Positions 7,155 to 7,425 of a stretch of DNA of 7,425 nucleotides are shown piece after piece (position 1 is the stretch's first letter; each line of letters opens with the position of its first letter). A model generated the notes under the pieces. That model worked only from the letters and a program-made list of their open reading frames with translations. It had not been told where the DNA came from and ran no database searches. The DNA is from Muribaculaceae bacterium (GTDB taxonomy: Bacteria; Bacteroidota; Bacteroidia; Bacteroidales; Muribaculaceae). The stretch spans positions 1 through 7,425 of the forward strand of contig JAIDJJ010000045.1 in the NCBI GenBank assembly GCA_029052265.1. The letters run 5' to 3'. A program made the position numbers and the translations under genes.

Positions 7155-7343
7155 CAGCACGGCAGGTATTCTGGCTTGTTCCCTTCAGGTTCCGCCTTCC
7201 CATGATTCTGTCTACAGAATTCACAGTGACGATATTCTGAACCGGAAGTCGGTCTGGAACTTACAGCAGCGGGACTGTCCGGGATTCTCACCCGGTTCCC
7301 TTTTAAGCGATAATGGAGATGAGCCACCACTCGCACCGCACTG
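7155..7343 (-). promoter_or_regulatory. Cobalamin riboswitch
   Basis: The conserved core of the cobalamin aptamer is present in order on the minus strand. GGGAA is at 7300-7296 and the CCGGG/CCCGG hairpin at 7295-7279. CAGTCCCGCTGCTGTAA follows at 7277-7261, CACTG at 7228-7224 and GGGAAGG at 7202-7196. The B12 box AAGCCAGAATACCTGCC is at 7177-7161. An ATTCTG/CAGAAT hairpin lies in the variable arm. The closing stem P1 is CAGTGCGG (7343-7336) with CCGTGCTG (7162-7155), eight pairs including two G-U. The aptamer looks complete. Known members bind adenosyl- or other cobalamins and usually control B12 uptake or synthesis genes, but no such gene follows here. Confidence 0.95.
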
Positions 7344-7346
7344 ATG

Positions 7347-7377
7347 CAAAATTAATATAATTTTTAATCTTATCAAA
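7347..7377 (-). promoter_or_regulatory. Predicted promoter of the riboswitch transcript
   Basis: TTTG at 7377-7374, a 19-base spacer and TAATTTTG at 7354-7347 match all fixed bases of the Bacteroidetes promoter on the minus strand. The expected start near 7343-7341 coincides with the first base of riboswitch stem P1, which supports both calls. Confidence 0.7.
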
Positions 7378-7425
7378 ATTTTATCATTAATATTTAGAAA
7401 CTGTTTAAATTTATTTGTCGAAGGA
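7378..7425. other. A/T-rich spacer at the right edge
   Basis: This short, strongly A/T-rich stretch lies upstream of the riboswitch promoter. I see no reading frame, repeat or RNA signature in it. It may be the edge of the leader of a neighbouring gene outside the window. Confidence 0.4.

Noticed and set aside
6998..7336. 112-codon reading frame on the minus strand through the riboswitch
   Set aside because: Most of it lies inside the aptamer, its composition is Arg/Cys-rich and unlike a real protein, and the RNA structure explains the sequence.
6708..7343. Direct control of thrA by the cobalamin riboswitch
   Set aside because: A terminator-like stem and two consensus promoters lie between them; it remains possible only by read-through.
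7027..7344. 105-codon reading frame on the plus strand
   Set aside because: It is antisense to the riboswitch and its tail, with no recognisable domain or leader.

Overview
The window reads as Bacteroidales chromosome, probably from a gut-type lineage such as Bacteroides or Muribaculaceae; I cannot place it more precisely. Three things point there. Promoters match the Bacteroidetes form (TTTG, 19 bases, TAnnTTTG). Start codons sit in A/T-rich leaders with no clear Shine-Dalgarno site. The threonine cluster has the order thrA, a phosphoglycerate-mutase-like gene, then thrC.

Positions 1-146 hold a perfect 40-bp palindrome, probably a terminator of an off-window gene, and the leader of the first gene. 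Positions 147-1562 (+) encode a predicted lipoprotein with a MACPF (membrane attack complex/perforin) domain. A strong hairpin at 1587-1628 serves as a shared terminator between this gene and the convergent operon that follows. Positions 1664-6708 (-) are the threonine operon, transcribed thrA, apgM-like, thrC. Bifunctional ThrA makes aspartyl phosphate and later homoserine, the ApgM-like protein is the likely homoserine kinase, and ThrC makes threonine. Aspartate-semialdehyde dehydrogenase is not in the window.

Positions 6709-7425 contain no convincing protein gene but are dense in signals, all on the minus strand. Reading from the right there is a promoter with all consensus bases, a complete cobalamin riboswitch (7155-7343), and a structured tail of about 170 bases. 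The tail is closed by a long nested stem of about 29 base pairs and ends in a T-rich run (6971-7141). Two promoter-like elements and an isoleucine-codon-rich leader follow, before thrA. The riboswitch therefore appears to control a short noncoding transcript rather than a protein gene. This orphan riboswitch with its structured tail is the most unusual object in the window and may be a B12-controlled small RNA. Its link to thrA is only by position, although homoserine made by ThrA also feeds methionine synthesis, whose last step can be B12-dependent.
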